This document shows positions 55,888 through 64,000 of a stretch of DNA of 64,000 nucleotides, piece by piece; the first letter of the stretch is position 1; each line of letters opens with the position of its first letter. The position numbers were made by a program, and so were the translations under genes. The notes under the pieces are model-generated. The model did not search any database. It had not been told where the DNA came from and saw only the letters and a program-made list of their open reading frames with translations. The stretch is taken from positions 1-64,000 of the forward strand of contig JAUXRI010000315.1 in the NCBI GenBank assembly GCA_030681895.1. The letters run 5' to 3'. Source of the stretch: Myxococcales bacterium. Its GTDB lineage: Bacteria > Myxococcota > Myxococcia > Myxococcales > Myxococcaceae.

Positions 55888-56370
55888 ATGCGTCTGCTCG
55901 TCGTGGTGCTCGCCTTCAGCTCCTTCGCCTGCACGAAGCCGCCTCCTGTTGCGCCCGCCATCGACACCAACGCGACCGTGCGCTTCGTCACCGCGCCGAT
56001 GGACGGCGTCGTCTCGACCATCATGGCTGAACAGCTCGCTCGCTCGAAGGCCGAGAACCGCCGCGTGCTGCTCTACGCCGGCGCGTCGTGGTGTGAGCCG
56101 TGCCGCTTCTTTCACGAGGCCGTCGACCGTGGAGAGCTGACCGGCAAGCTGGGCGCCATCGACCTCGTCGCCTTCGACGCGCAGGTCGACGCCGAACGAA
56201 TGCTCCTGTCGGGCTACGAGTCGCAGTTCATTCCGCTCTTCGCGCTGCCCAACCCCGACGGCAAAGCGAGCGGCCGGCACATCGAGGGTTCGACCAAGGG
56301 CCCCGCGGCGGTGAACGACGACCTCATCCCGCGGCTCAAGGAACTGCTGGCCGACGCGAAGGTGAAGTGA
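55888..56370 (+). CDS. Thioredoxin-like lipoprotein
   Basis: 160 residues from ATG 55888; the signal peptide ends FSSFAC. A thioredoxin fold with the active site WCEPC and a partner Pro in FIPLFALPNPDGK. Likely a periplasmic, membrane-anchored thiol oxidoreductase. Its stop overlaps the start of the membrane kinase gene (GTGA), which is an unusual pairing. Confidence 0.85.
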   Translation: MRLLVVVLAFSSFACTKPPPVAPAIDTNATVRFVTAPMDGVVSTIMAEQLARSKAENRRVLLYAGASWCEPCRFFHEAVDRGELTGKLGAIDLVAFDAQVDAERMLLSGYESQFIPLFALPNPDGKASGRHIEGSTKGPAAVNDDLIPRLKELLADAKVK

Positions 56371-57974
56371 AGACACCCGAGTCGAGCGCATTTCAGGCGA
56401 CCCTCGAGCGCGTCATCGACGAGGAGCGCGTGGCGTTGGCGACCAGCGTCGGCTGGGTCCGCCTGGTGGTGACGGTGGCCATCTGCACGTTGACGCTGCG
56501 GCCGCTGTGGACGGGAAACGGCGTCGGAAACCTCGGGCCCACCTTCTTCACCAGCCTCGTCTCACTGGCGGCGGCCATCATCGTCGTCGTGTTGCTGAGG
56601 CGAGGGCTGCTCGACCGCCGCGCCGGCTGGGTCGCGCTCGTCGTCGACGCGCCGCTCATCGCCACCGCGCAGTTGCTCCAGACCGCGCAGCTCAATGGGC
56701 TCGCGTTCGGCATCACCAACACCCTGGGGTTGATGTCGGGGTTGATTGGTTTGTCTGCGCTGTCGCTCGACCGCCGCGTCGTGGTCGGCACGTTCCTCGT
56801 GATGCTGGTTCCGCTCGGCTACCGCATGCGGCTCGTCGAGAACGTCGACATGTTCTACCTGCTGCCGGTCTTCGGCGTGGCGGGGCTGACCGCGGTGCTC
56901 CTCGTGCTCATCGGGCGTATTCGCGGCCTCATCCGCTCGGCGCGCTCGGCAGACCTGATGGGGAAGTACCTGCTGGGGAAACGCGTCGGGCGCGGCGGCA
57001 TGGCCGAGGTCTTCGAGGCGACCTACTCGCCCGAAGGCGGCTTCGAGCGGCGCGTCGCGGTGAAGCGCATTCTGCCCAGCCAGCTCGACAACACCGAGAT
57101 GGTCGAGCTGTTTCGCCGCGAGGCCGAGCTGGGCGCGCTGCTCAACCACCCGGGCATCGTGCAGGTGCTCGACTTCGGGCGGCACGAGGGCTCGTGGTTC
57201 CTCGCGATGGAGTTCATCGACGGCGTCTCGCTGCGAGACCTGCTGGTCGACGTGCGCGCGCGCGCCGCGCCGTTGCCGCTCGAGGTGGTGACGCACGTCG
57301 CGGCGCAGCTCGCCGAGGCGCTCGACTACGTGCACACCCGCGCTGGACCAGACGGTCGGCCACTCCAGCTGGTGCATCGCGACCTGAACCCGCCGAACGT
57401 GATGCTGACGCAGGCCGGAGAGGTGAAGCTCGCCGACTTCGGCATCGCGCTGGCCGTGACGCGGGAGCGGCTGACGGCGACCGGCATCATGCGGGGCAAG
57501 CTCGGCTACGCGTCACCGGAGCAGCTCGTCGATGCGCCGTTCGATGGCCGCGCCGACCTCTACGCGCTGGGCGTGACGCTGCACGAGTGTCTGACGGGCG
57601 TGCGGTTGTTCTCGGCCACGTCCGACGTCGAGCTGATGCGCATGTGCATCGAGAAGCCGGTGGAGCGCCCCTCGTCGGTTCGCGCCGACGTGCCGCCAGA
57701 GCTCGACGCCATCGTGATGGGCCTGCTCGAGCGCGACCTGGAGCGGCGCACGCCGTCGGCCGCGACCCTGCGTCGCCAGTTGCTGACGGTGCCGCCCTCG
57801 TTGCTCGACCTGCAGCGTGCCAGGGCGATGCTCGTCGAGCGGGTCGCCCTGGTGAAGGCGTCAGCGCCGCCGAGCAGCCCGCTCGCCGCCGTGTCGAGCC
57901 CGGCGGAGCAGACCGCGACGGTCGAGCAGCCCGCGCCGCCGGCCCCGGAAAACAAACGGCTCCGCCCGCCCTGA
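56367..57974 (+). CDS. Membrane-embedded Ser/Thr protein kinase
   Basis: 535 residues from GTG 56367, overlapping the thioredoxin-like stop. About five membrane helices occupy residues 30-190. The kinase domain follows at about 200-455 (glycine loop VGRGGMAEVFE, VAVKRIL, HRDLNPPN, DFGIAL). The last 80 residues are polar. Unlike the usual PknB layout, the membrane part is N-terminal and multipass with little extracytoplasmic mass, so it may sense a membrane or redox state. Coupling to a thioredoxin-like protein supports a redox input, but this is inference. Confidence 0.9.
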   Translation: MKTPESSAFQATLERVIDEERVALATSVGWVRLVVTVAICTLTLRPLWTGNGVGNLGPTFFTSLVSLAAAIIVVVLLRRGLLDRRAGWVALVVDAPLIATAQLLQTAQLNGLAFGITNTLGLMSGLIGLSALSLDRRVVVGTFLVMLVPLGYRMRLVENVDMFYLLPVFGVAGLTAVLLVLIGRIRGLIRSARSADLMGKYLLGKRVGRGGMAEVFEATYSPEGGFERRVAVKRILPSQLDNTEMVELFRREAELGALLNHPGIVQVLDFGRHEGSWFLAMEFIDGVSLRDLLVDVRARAAPLPLEVVTHVAAQLAEALDYVHTRAGPDGRPLQLVHRDLNPPNVMLTQAGEVKLADFGIALAVTRERLTATGIMRGKLGYASPEQLVDAPFDGRADLYALGVTLHECLTGVRLFSATSDVELMRMCIEKPVERPSSVRADVPPELDAIVMGLLERDLERRTPSAATLRRQLLTVPPSLLDLQRARAMLVERVALVKASAPPSSPLAAVSSPAEQTATVEQPAPPAPENKRLRPP

Positions 57975-58061
57975 CGGAATGCGCCGCGTGCCCCCAATCA
58001 CCTGAGATGCGCCTCCCAACTCCGGAGTCGGCACTCGAGAGGCGCGGGCTATGGTGTCCTG

Positions 58062-58544
58062 ATGCGGTGGTGGGTGGGGATGTTCCTGCTGATGGTGGCG
58101 TGTGAGACGCGGCTCGACGTTGCCGACTCACCGCCGTGTTCCGCGTGCGCTGGCTGCTGCGACTTTGGCCGGTGCGTGCCGCTCGCGCTGCAGGACTCGA
58201 GCTTCTGTGGAACGACGGGGCCCTGTCAGACGTGCTCGGGGCGCTGCCTCGACGGGTTCTGCAAGCCGCCCTCGACGTGCGGCGACTGCGCCGGCTGTTG
58301 CTCCGGGAGCTTCTGTGTCGCGGGGAACAGTGACGTCGCGTGCGGCACTCGGGGCGACTCGTGTCTGGCCTGTCCCATCGAAGCGCGCTGCGTCGCTGGA
58401 GCGTGTGTCGCCTGCTCGCCGGCCACCTGCAACGGCTGCTGCTTTGGCGGCACGTGTCGCTCGGGCACGGAGCCGGTGTTGTGTGGCCGCGGTGGCGCTG
58501 CCTGTCGGGCCTGCAATACCTGCATCGGAGGCGTCTGCCAGTGA
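58062..58544 (+). CDS. Cys-rich lipoprotein with three GCC modules
   Basis: 160 residues, signal peptide MRWWVGMFLLMVAC. About 30 Cys are arranged in three modules of roughly 45 residues, each with a C-x-x-C-x-GCC core and a following CG-x-x-G-x-x-C-x-x-C spacing (ACAGCC, DCAGCC, TCNGCC). Probably a disulfide-rich extracytoplasmic protein. The stop overlaps the next gene (GTGA). The same module occurs in the lipoproteins at 23592 and 62547. Confidence 0.8.
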   Translation: MRWWVGMFLLMVACETRLDVADSPPCSACAGCCDFGRCVPLALQDSSFCGTTGPCQTCSGRCLDGFCKPPSTCGDCAGCCSGSFCVAGNSDVACGTRGDSCLACPIEARCVAGACVACSPATCNGCCFGGTCRSGTEPVLCGRGGAACRACNTCIGGVCQ

Positions 58545-59662
58545 CCGGCGCGCTCCTCGGCCTCGTGCTCGCTTCGACGTGGACGCTCTCGGTTCGACGC
58601 GACGAGCCCGCGGCGAGCTGCCCCGACGAGAGTCGGCTGCGCCGCTCCATCGCCGAGCGCCTGGGCAAGGACCCGTTCCTCGAAGCACCGCCGGTCCGGC
58701 CCGCGACGTCGCCCGACGACGAGCTCAGCAATCCGTTCGCGCCCGGCCCGAAGCCCGCTCCGCCTGCACTCCACCGGACGCTCGTCGTCCTCTTTTCGCG
58801 CACCGCGCTCGGGCACGTCGCCCAGGTGTCCCTCGTCGGCCTCGACGGGAAAGAGACGGGCAGGCGCGAGCTGACATCGACGGCGTCGGACTGTGGCGAG
58901 CTCGCTGGCGCTGTGGTGCTCGCGGCAGCCATCGTCATCGACCCGATGGTGATGACGCGCGCCGAGCCGGTGCGAGTCGAAGATGCTGGTGTGAAGGACG
59001 AGTGGGCGGCGCCGCCGCTGAGCCGTCCTCCCGATGCGCCGCGACCTCCTCCGGTGACGAGCAGGCCGCTCCCCCCGCCGACGGCACTGCCTCCGCTGGC
59101 GACCGCGCCTCCAACGCTGACGTTGCAGCCGCCCATCACGAAGAAGCCGGAGCCTCTGGTGCTGCACGCCATCTTCGTGGGGCTCGGTGGTGGCGTCTCG
59201 CTCGGTCAGGTGCCCGGCGTCGCAGCCCTCGGCCAGGTGCACGGCAGCTGGGGCACCCGCAACACGCTGCTGACGGCCCGCCTCGGTGCGACGACGCCGG
59301 GTGGCGTGACGGTCGGTGCGGGCAGCGTGCGCGCGTTGCTCCTCGATGGTGGCGTCGAGGGGTGCGCGAAGTGGTTGGTGTTCGGCGTGTGCCTGAGCGG
59401 CGACGTGGGCAGCGTGCAGGCGTGGTCGGTCGATTTGCCAAACCCCAGGCCGCAGGGCGCGCTCTTCTTCGGCGTCGGCGCGGGGGTGCTCCTCGATATT
59501 CCTGCGGGCGACCTGGTGCGCGTGCGGCTGAACGCCACGGGGCTCGTGCAACCTCGCGTCGTCCTCACGGTGGGCGGCGTTCCCGTGTGGCAGTCGTCGC
59601 AGTTCGCTTTCACTGCGGTGCTTTCGCTCCACTTCAAGGTCTGGGGCGACGTGCTGCCGTAG
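58541..59662 (+). CDS. Exported protein with Pro-rich linker and barrel-like C-terminus
   Basis: 373 residues from GTG 58541. A short hydrophobic N-terminus (GALLGLVLASTWTLSV) precedes a soluble region with LHRTLVVLFSRTALGHVAQVSLVGLDGKETG and a Pro-rich linker. The last 160 residues are rich in strands (IFVGLGGGVSLGQV, TLLTARLGATTPG) like a small outer-membrane barrel or porin-type domain. Coupled to the Cys-rich lipoprotein. Function unknown. A degraded duplicate of its 3' end lies just downstream. Confidence 0.6.
   Translation: MTGALLGLVLASTWTLSVRRDEPAASCPDESRLRRSIAERLGKDPFLEAPPVRPATSPDDELSNPFAPGPKPAPPALHRTLVVLFSRTALGHVAQVSLVGLDGKETGRRELTSTASDCGELAGAVVLAAAIVIDPMVMTRAEPVRVEDAGVKDEWAAPPLSRPPDAPRPPPVTSRPLPPPTALPPLATAPPTLTLQPPITKKPEPLVLHAIFVGLGGGVSLGQVPGVAALGQVHGSWGTRNTLLTARLGATTPGGVTVGAGSVRALLLDGGVEGCAKWLVFGVCLSGDVGSVQAWSVDLPNPRPQGALFFGVGAGVLLDIPAGDLVRVRLNATGLVQPRVVLTVGGVPVWQSSQFAFTAVLSLHFKVWGDVLP
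59593..59659 (+). repeat. 3' end repeat, copy 1 (within gene)
   Basis: 67 bases of the terminal coding region that recur at 59707-59773 with an exact 114-base offset and no indels; only a few mismatches separate them. Confidence 0.75.
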
Positions 59663-59706
59663 TCGTGCGCGTGCCGGGAGAACGAGCCCAGGCGTGCAGC
59701 GGTGGA

Positions 59707-59773
59707 GTCGTCGCAGTTCCCCTTCAGCGCGGCGCGTTCGCTGCACTTCAAGGTCTGGGGCGACGTGCTGCCG
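59707..59773 (+). repeat. 3' end repeat, copy 2 (remnant)
   Basis: Non-coding partner of 59593-59659, lying between the barrel-like gene and the ECF sigma gene. It is probably all that remains of a tandem paralogue deleted by recombination. Confidence 0.75.
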
Positions 59774-59828
59774 GAGTCGGCCGAACTTCGTCACGCAGCG
59801 ACTGCCGAGCGAATAGGGTGCCGCGCCG

Positions 59829-60353
59829 ATGGAGCCGCGCCCCACACCCACCCGTGCGGACTTCAACCGGCTCTACGAGGCCGAGTTCGACTACGTGTGG
59901 AGCACGCTCCGCCGCCTCGGCATCTCGGAGGCGAACGTCGAGGACGTGGCGCACGACGTCTTCATCACCGCGTGGAAGAAGCTCGCCGACTACGACCCCA
60001 CCCGGCCGCTGCGGCCCTGGCTCTTCGGCATCGCCTACCGCGTCGCGTCCGACTTTCGTGACCGCGCCTGGCAGAAGCGCGAGGTCGCCGACGCGGAGCC
60101 CGACTCGGTCGATGAGCGGCCGACACCGGAGGGCCAACTCCAGACGAAGCAGGCGAAGCAGCTGGTGCTCGCGGCGCTCGAGTCGATTCCCATGGAGCGC
60201 CGCGGCGTCTTCGTCATGCACGAGCTCGAGGGCCATGGCATTCCCCAGGTCGCCGAGGTCCTCTCGGTGCCGCTCAACACGGCGTACTCACGGCTTCGCC
60301 TCGCGCGTCGTGACTTTCAGCAGGCAGTCGAGAGACTGCGAGGTGCGTCATGA
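59829..60353 (+). CDS. ECF RNA polymerase sigma factor
   Basis: 174 residues. Region 2 has AEFDYVWSTLRRLGISEANVEDVAHDVFITAWKK and RPWLFGIAYRVASDF. Region 4 has LESIPMERRGVFVMHELEGHGIPQVAEVLSVPLNTAYSRLRLARRDF, the HTH that reads -35. This is a typical ECF sigma. Its stop overlaps the start of the next gene (ATGA), which is the expected position for a cognate regulator. Confidence 0.93.
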   Translation: MEPRPTPTRADFNRLYEAEFDYVWSTLRRLGISEANVEDVAHDVFITAWKKLADYDPTRPLRPWLFGIAYRVASDFRDRAWQKREVADAEPDSVDERPTPEGQLQTKQAKQLVLAALESIPMERRGVFVMHELEGHGIPQVAEVLSVPLNTAYSRLRLARRDFQQAVERLRGAS

Positions 60354-61150
60354 CGCCAGATGACCTCGAGCCGATGTCCGCGGACCTCACGTCGTTGCTC
60401 GACGCAGAGAAGCCCATCACGGCGGCCCCGGCTGGTGCGAAGGCGAAGCTGCTCGCGCGGCTCTCGGCAGACCTGTTCGACGGGCCAGGTGGAGACGGTG
60501 GTGGTGAGGGGTCTGATGGTGGCGCTGGTGGTGCGGCTCCGTCGACGCCTGCAGGTGGAGGCGTGGGCGCGAGCGCGGGCACCGGCGCCGTGGGTGCGAC
60601 GGCCTCGGGCGTCGTGGCCAAGGCGGTCGTCGCCAAGCTCGTCGTTGGCGCCAGCGTGGCGTCGCTGGCCATCGGTGGCGTCATCGGCGCAGGGGTTCAC
60701 TCGGCCGTCACCACGCCGCCGCCTCCTCCTCCGCCCATCGTTCGGCTCGCGCCGGTCGAACCTGCACCCGTCGCCGTTCCCGTCGCTGATCCGCCCCCCG
60801 CGCCGCCGCCCGTCGTCGAAGCGGTCCCGCCTGCCGTCGAGCCCAGACCCGCGCAGCCTCCGGGGTCGAAGCTGTCGGCCGATGAGCAGCTCGCCCTCGA
60901 GAAGAGCTACGTCGAGCAGGCGCGCGCCGCGATGGCGAGGAAAGACGTCGACGCCGCGTTGGATGCGCTGGCTCAGCACGAGCGGCGCTTTCCGAAGGGC
61001 CAGCTCACCGAAGAGCGACTGGCGCTGAAGGTGATGGCGCTGTCGAGCGCTGGCCGCTCCATCGAGGCGAAGAACGTCGCGGCTGAGTTCCGCCGCCGCT
61101 TCCCCACGGGGCTCTTCCGCGCCGCCGTCGACGACGCCTCGCCGGAGTGA
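60350..61150 (+). CDS. Membrane protein coupled to ECF sigma (putative anti-sigma)
   Basis: 266 residues. A cytoplasmic N-terminal 45 residues (DDLEPMSADLTSLLDAEKP) precede a Gly-rich linker and one membrane helix (VVGASVASLAIGGVIGAGV). A Pro-rich spacer and a C-terminal helical TPR-like domain (ALEKSYVEQARAAMARKDVDAALDALAQHERRFPKG) complete it. Coupling to the sigma factor suggests a regulator, but it lacks the common zinc-binding anti-sigma HxxxCxxC motif. Confidence 0.7.
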   Translation: MTPDDLEPMSADLTSLLDAEKPITAAPAGAKAKLLARLSADLFDGPGGDGGGEGSDGGAGGAAPSTPAGGGVGASAGTGAVGATASGVVAKAVVAKLVVGASVASLAIGGVIGAGVHSAVTTPPPPPPPIVRLAPVEPAPVAVPVADPPPAPPPVVEAVPPAVEPRPAQPPGSKLSADEQLALEKSYVEQARAAMARKDVDAALDALAQHERRFPKGQLTEERLALKVMALSSAGRSIEAKNVAAEFRRRFPTGLFRAAVDDASPE

Positions 61151-61271
61151 TTCTCCAGAAGGAGTCGGGCGTGCCTCGCGACGAGACGTTCATGCCCAGG
61201 TTCCTCGACGAGGCGGAGCACCCCGGGCTTGAGGCGTGACGGATTGAGAGGGGTGCCCCCAATGACTGGGT

Positions 61272-62543
61272 ATGAACGCACGTCACGTCACGCTCCTGCT
61301 CGTCTTCGTCACCACCGCGCTCGCGCCGAGTTGCAAAGGCAGGGCGCGGTTCAAGCCTCGCGCGAGCAGCTTCTCGCGTTCACTCAGCACCCCTGACTTC
61401 CGTGCGCCGCGCTCCTTCGACGTCGACGACCTCTCGTCTGCATCCGACCGGCAGGTCGACGCGCTGCTCCGCCGCGAGCTGGAGCGAGAGCTCGCGCGCA
61501 CGGGCCTGAAAGACGAGCTCACCACTGCGCTGGAGAGCACCGTCGAGCGTCACTGTGCGACCACCTCGAAGCCCCGGTACCTCGAGCCACAAGGGGCCGG
61601 GCTCCAATCGCTGTTCCGCACGACGCGTCGGGTGAACGCGCCATCCGACGTCAGCGTTCCGCCGGCGACGACCGTGATGGGCCTGCCGGTGCACGTGATG
61701 GTGACGGACGCCGAGGACCCGCGATGGTGCGCCGATGGTGACGCAGCGCTGGTGCGTGACGTCGCGCGAACGCAGGGCCCGGCGCGTGCGTCGCTGGTGA
61801 AGGTCGCGCCCGGAGCGTGGCTGGTGCTCACGAGCCGCGGCGCCGTGCCGGCCTCGAGCGCCCTGGTGTCGGAGTCGTTCCTCTCGTCGCTCGGAGTCGG
61901 CAGCCTCGTGGCCTTCGCGCCGACCGACCACGCGATTGCGCTCGCCGACGCGTCGAAGCCCGAGGCGATTCGTCAGGCCGCGAAGGCCCTGTGGGGCCAC
62001 GTCGACGTCACCGGGAACGACGGCGTGCTGCAGGCGCAGCCGCTGGTGCTGACGAAGGGTGAGTGGCGCGCGTGGAAGCCGACGAGCACTGCCGCAGAGG
62101 TCGCGATGCTTCGACGGCTGACGGACGAGCTCGAGACGAAGATGGCTGCCGACCTCACGACCGACCTCATCGAGACGGCTGAAGCCTTGCGACTCGTTTC
62201 GGGGTCGGGTCTGCCGCCGCTCGACCTCGTCGACGGCGTGAAGACGTCGCGCCTGGTGGATGAGAAGCGCCGCGTTCGGGTCATCGTCGACCTCGACTCG
62301 GAGGACGCGCAGGTCATCGGCCGCGCTGACGTCGTGAAGCTCTCCTCGGAGGCCGGGCAGGACCTCGAGGCGGAGTGGGCAGCGTTTTCGTCGACAGCTG
62401 GAGCGAGGCTCACGCCCGTGAAGGTCGACGGTGTGGTGGTGCCGAACGTCTTCCGGCTCGCGCCGTCGTTCACCTGGCCTTCGGGCGCGCCGCTGCGTCT
62501 GTCCACTCGCGCCGGCCGTCACCCGCAGCTCAGCGTCGACTGA
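61272..62543 (+). CDS. Lipoprotein of unknown function
   Basis: 423 residues, signal peptide with lipobox LAPSC. The mature chain contains a helical segment (DRQVDALLRRELERELARTGLKDEL) and later beta-rich parts (VMVTDAEDPRWCADGD; LVKVAPGAWLVLTSR). One Cys pair. No recognised family. Ends 3 bases before the convergent lipoprotein gene. It lies downstream of the ECF sigma cluster and could be one of its targets. Confidence 0.65.
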   Translation: MNARHVTLLLVFVTTALAPSCKGRARFKPRASSFSRSLSTPDFRAPRSFDVDDLSSASDRQVDALLRRELERELARTGLKDELTTALESTVERHCATTSKPRYLEPQGAGLQSLFRTTRRVNAPSDVSVPPATTVMGLPVHVMVTDAEDPRWCADGDAALVRDVARTQGPARASLVKVAPGAWLVLTSRGAVPASSALVSESFLSSLGVGSLVAFAPTDHAIALADASKPEAIRQAAKALWGHVDVTGNDGVLQAQPLVLTKGEWRAWKPTSTAAEVAMLRRLTDELETKMAADLTTDLIETAEALRLVSGSGLPPLDLVDGVKTSRLVDEKRRVRVIVDLDSEDAQVIGRADVVKLSSEAGQDLEAEWAAFSSTAGARLTPVKVDGVVVPNVFRLAPSFTWPSGAPLRLSTRAGRHPQLSVD

Positions 62544-62546
62544 TCG

Positions 62547-63335
62547 TCAGTCTTCGAAGCAGTACAACGACAGGTCGTTCGCGCACGAGTTGGTGTCACT
62601 CAGCGCGGTCCAGTCACCGCCTTGCCCGTACACGGTGCCGATGGTCGCTCGGAAGCTCGAGGACGACTCGGTCCAGTTGGCGCAGGTGCTCTGCGGTTGG
62701 TCGAACGCGGTGACGGGCAGCGACATGCCCGTGGCCTGCGTGCCGGTGAACACGTTGCGCCCACCAGGTGAGATGCCCGCGTTCGTGCCGAGCTCGGTTC
62801 GGTCGATGGGGAGCAGCGGCGCCGAACGGAGCGCCGCCCGGCTGGTGAAGACCTGCATCCGCCGGCCACGGTCGTTCACGCCAGGCAGGTACCAGGGCCC
62901 GTTGCTGACGAAGCGGTCGGCGGCGTGCACGTACACGGCGACCCTGCGCGTCGAGTCCCACTCGTTCGTCGACAGCCACGCCTTGAAGCGGCCTGGGAGA
63001 GTGCCCGCTCCGGCTGCGGCTTCGCACAGGCGGTCGGCTCCGACGAGCCCGCCCAGGTTGCCCTTGAAGGTGGTGCGCGTGACGAAGACGACCTTCGCGC
63101 CCACCGGCAGCGGCTCGACCTCGCACGTCGCGTTGGTGCAAATCCGGGAGCTGCCGCAGTCGGCGCACTGTTCTCCCGCCCGGCCGCACGCCGAGTCCGA
63201 CGCTCCCTCGAGACACCTCTCGCCCTGGCAGCATCCGCTGCAGGTGGAGGGTCCACAGGCGACCTTTGGTGGTGGCTCGAGCACCGAGCCGCAGGCCGCG
63301 CTGACGAGGCAGAGGGAAAACCAGAGGGAGCGCAT
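62547..63335 (-). CDS. DUF1554 lipoprotein with GCC Cys module
   Basis: 262 residues from ATG 63335. The signal peptide ends SAAC. A Cys-rich module CGPSTCSGCC...CGRAGEQCADC occupies about residues 28-70. The following domain starts VVFVTRTTFKGNLGGLVGADRLCEAAAGAGTLPGRFKAWLS and ends CANDLSLYCFED, the DUF1554/collagen NC10-like fold found in Leptospira and myxobacterial lipoproteins. Likely a surface-exposed lectin-like binding protein. Confidence 0.85.
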   Translation of the reverse strand: MRSLWFSLCLVSAACGSVLEPPPKVACGPSTCSGCCQGERCLEGASDSACGRAGEQCADCGSSRICTNATCEVEPLPVGAKVVFVTRTTFKGNLGGLVGADRLCEAAAGAGTLPGRFKAWLSTNEWDSTRRVAVYVHAADRFVSNGPWYLPGVNDRGRRMQVFTSRAALRSAPLLPIDRTELGTNAGISPGGRNVFTGTQATGMSLPVTAFDQPQSTCANWTESSSSFRATIGTVYGQGGDWTALSDTNSCANDLSLYCFED

Positions 63336-63436
63336 GAAAACGTCGCTTTCGTGACGGAACCGCCGAGGCCGCCCCAACTACAGGCATTCCCGGCGCGACA
63401 CGAGGCCGGGCTCACGCACGCACCCTGGAGCACCAC

Positions 63437-63739
63437 ATGTCCGCCACCTTCTCTGACCGCGCCTTCGAGCTTCAGCAACAGGGCTGCGACCCCGACGACA
63501 TCGCCAGCCAACTGCAACGCGAAGGCGCCTCGCCTGGCCTCGCGCGCATCTGCGTGGGTGACCTCGACTGGCGCGGTGAGGAGCAGACGCCGCAAGACGA
63601 CGCAGGCATCGCGATGCTCTGGCTGGTGGGAGGGGTGGCGCTCACTGCGGTGACGTTCCTGCTCGCGGCGAACGGCGGGAAGTTCATCATCGCCATCGGC
63701 CCCATCGCGTACGGGCTGAGCCGGCTGCTGCGGCGCTGA
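63437..63739 (+). CDS. Small membrane protein
   Basis: 100 residues. A soluble N-terminal helix-rich half (ELQQQGCDPDDIASQLQREGASPGLARICVGDLDW) is followed by two membrane helices (AMLWLVGGVALTAVTFLLA; FIIAIGPIAYGLSRLL). The end is basic (RR). No family recognised. Ends 8 bases before the stop of the convergent gene. Confidence 0.65.
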   Translation: MSATFSDRAFELQQQGCDPDDIASQLQREGASPGLARICVGDLDWRGEEQTPQDDAGIAMLWLVGGVALTAVTFLLAANGGKFIIAIGPIAYGLSRLLRR

Positions 63740-63746
63740 GCGTCGT

Positions 63747-64000
63747 TCAGGCCTTCGGCTTCGAGTGAAACGGCAGCGTGTAGCCGAACGAGAGCAGCGA
63801 CTTTGCGGACGCCGTGAAGCCTGCCGCGTCGGGAATCTCCCAGCCGAGCGCGTCGGCGATGCGGGCAATCTGGTTGAAGCAGTACGCCACCCACACCGCT
63901 TCTTTCGCCGCGGCTTTCGTCACACCCGCCACCTTCAGCAGCCGCGCATCATCGGCCGTCAGCGCGTCGGGCGTCAGCGTCAGCTTCTCGAGATACGCGA
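63747..64000 (-). CDS. Carboxymuconolactone decarboxylase-like protein, C-terminus only
   Basis: The frame is open to the window edge, so only the last 84 codons are visible. The sequence (YLEKLTLTPDALTADDARLLKVAGVTKAAAKEAVWVAYCFNQIARIADALGWEIPD) matches the tail of CMD/alkylhydroperoxidase-type proteins. The catalytic CxxC would lie upstream, off the window. Activity cannot be judged here. Confidence 0.75.
   Translation of the reverse strand, partial: AYLEKLTLTPDALTADDARLLKVAGVTKAAAKEAVWVAYCFNQIARIADALGWEIPDAAGFTASAKSLLSFGYTLPFHSKPKA

Noticed and set aside
57487-59866. Two long minus-strand frames across the kinase and Cys-rich lipoprotein genes
   Set aside because: They are antisense, low-complexity and lack starts with ribosome sites; the plus-strand products have clear families or signals.
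57989-61265. An 11-base match, gtgcccccaat, ahead of the genes at 58062 and 61272
   Set aside because: Only two copies and at different distances from the start codons; chance is likely in GC-rich DNA.

Overview
The window is very GC-rich DNA with dense, short-spaced genes and strong G/C bias at third codon positions. The gene content points to a myxobacterium or close relative (Myxococcota). It holds two large Ser/Thr protein kinases, a DUF2378-type paralogous protein, an outer-membrane barrel of the myxobacterial type, a MYXO-CTERM-like sorting tail, hybrid kinases and PilZ/receiver fusions. More than a dozen secreted lipoproteins carry Gly/Ser/Thr or Asp-Ala-Gly linkers. I saw no rRNA, tRNA, CRISPR array, IS element or phage gene. 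The species cannot be named from this sequence.

Layout. 0-14 kb: the 3' part of a giant modular surface protein, a MOSC protein, a HIT hydrolase, two tandem Kelch lipoproteins, a stand-alone 2-oxoacid acyltransferase domain, a zinc-ribbon protein, a helix-hairpin-helix lipoprotein and a CstA-type transporter. 14-24 kb: an outer-membrane barrel translationally coupled to a 1578-residue metzincin lipoprotein, then membrane and envelope genes, one of them flanked by direct repeats. 23.6-30 kb: a 1162-residue EGF-repeat lipoprotein, a radical SAM gene with an unknown coupled partner, and an AlkB-like dioxygenase. 30-35 kb: a kinase / ABC ATPase / TonB-like run, DUF2378 and an SDR. 35-43 kb: coupled small lipoproteins, the GTPase YchF, a PilZ-receiver protein, a DAG-repeat lipoprotein and a Uma2 nuclease-like protein. 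43-54 kb: a histidine kinase with a frameshifted sigma-54 regulator, a CocE/NonD hydrolase, a phospholipase-like/barrel fusion, duplicated small lipoproteins (one frameshifted) and an operon of two CsgG/FlgO-like proteins. 54-64 kb: a hybrid kinase, a thioredoxin-like lipoprotein coupled to a membrane kinase, a Cys-rich lipoprotein coupled to a barrel-like protein, an ECF sigma factor with a membrane partner, further lipoproteins and an edge-truncated CMD-family gene.

The unifying theme is the cell envelope. Most products are predicted to be exported, many are lipoproteins, and several are paired by stop/start overlaps with a regulator, barrel or kinase. The best candidates for something undescribed are the radical SAM plus partner pair, the barrel plus metzincin pair, the CsgG/FlgO three-gene operon, a Cys-rich module shared by three unlinked lipoproteins, and the phospholipase/barrel fusion that carries an export tail and a second signal peptide in mid-protein.
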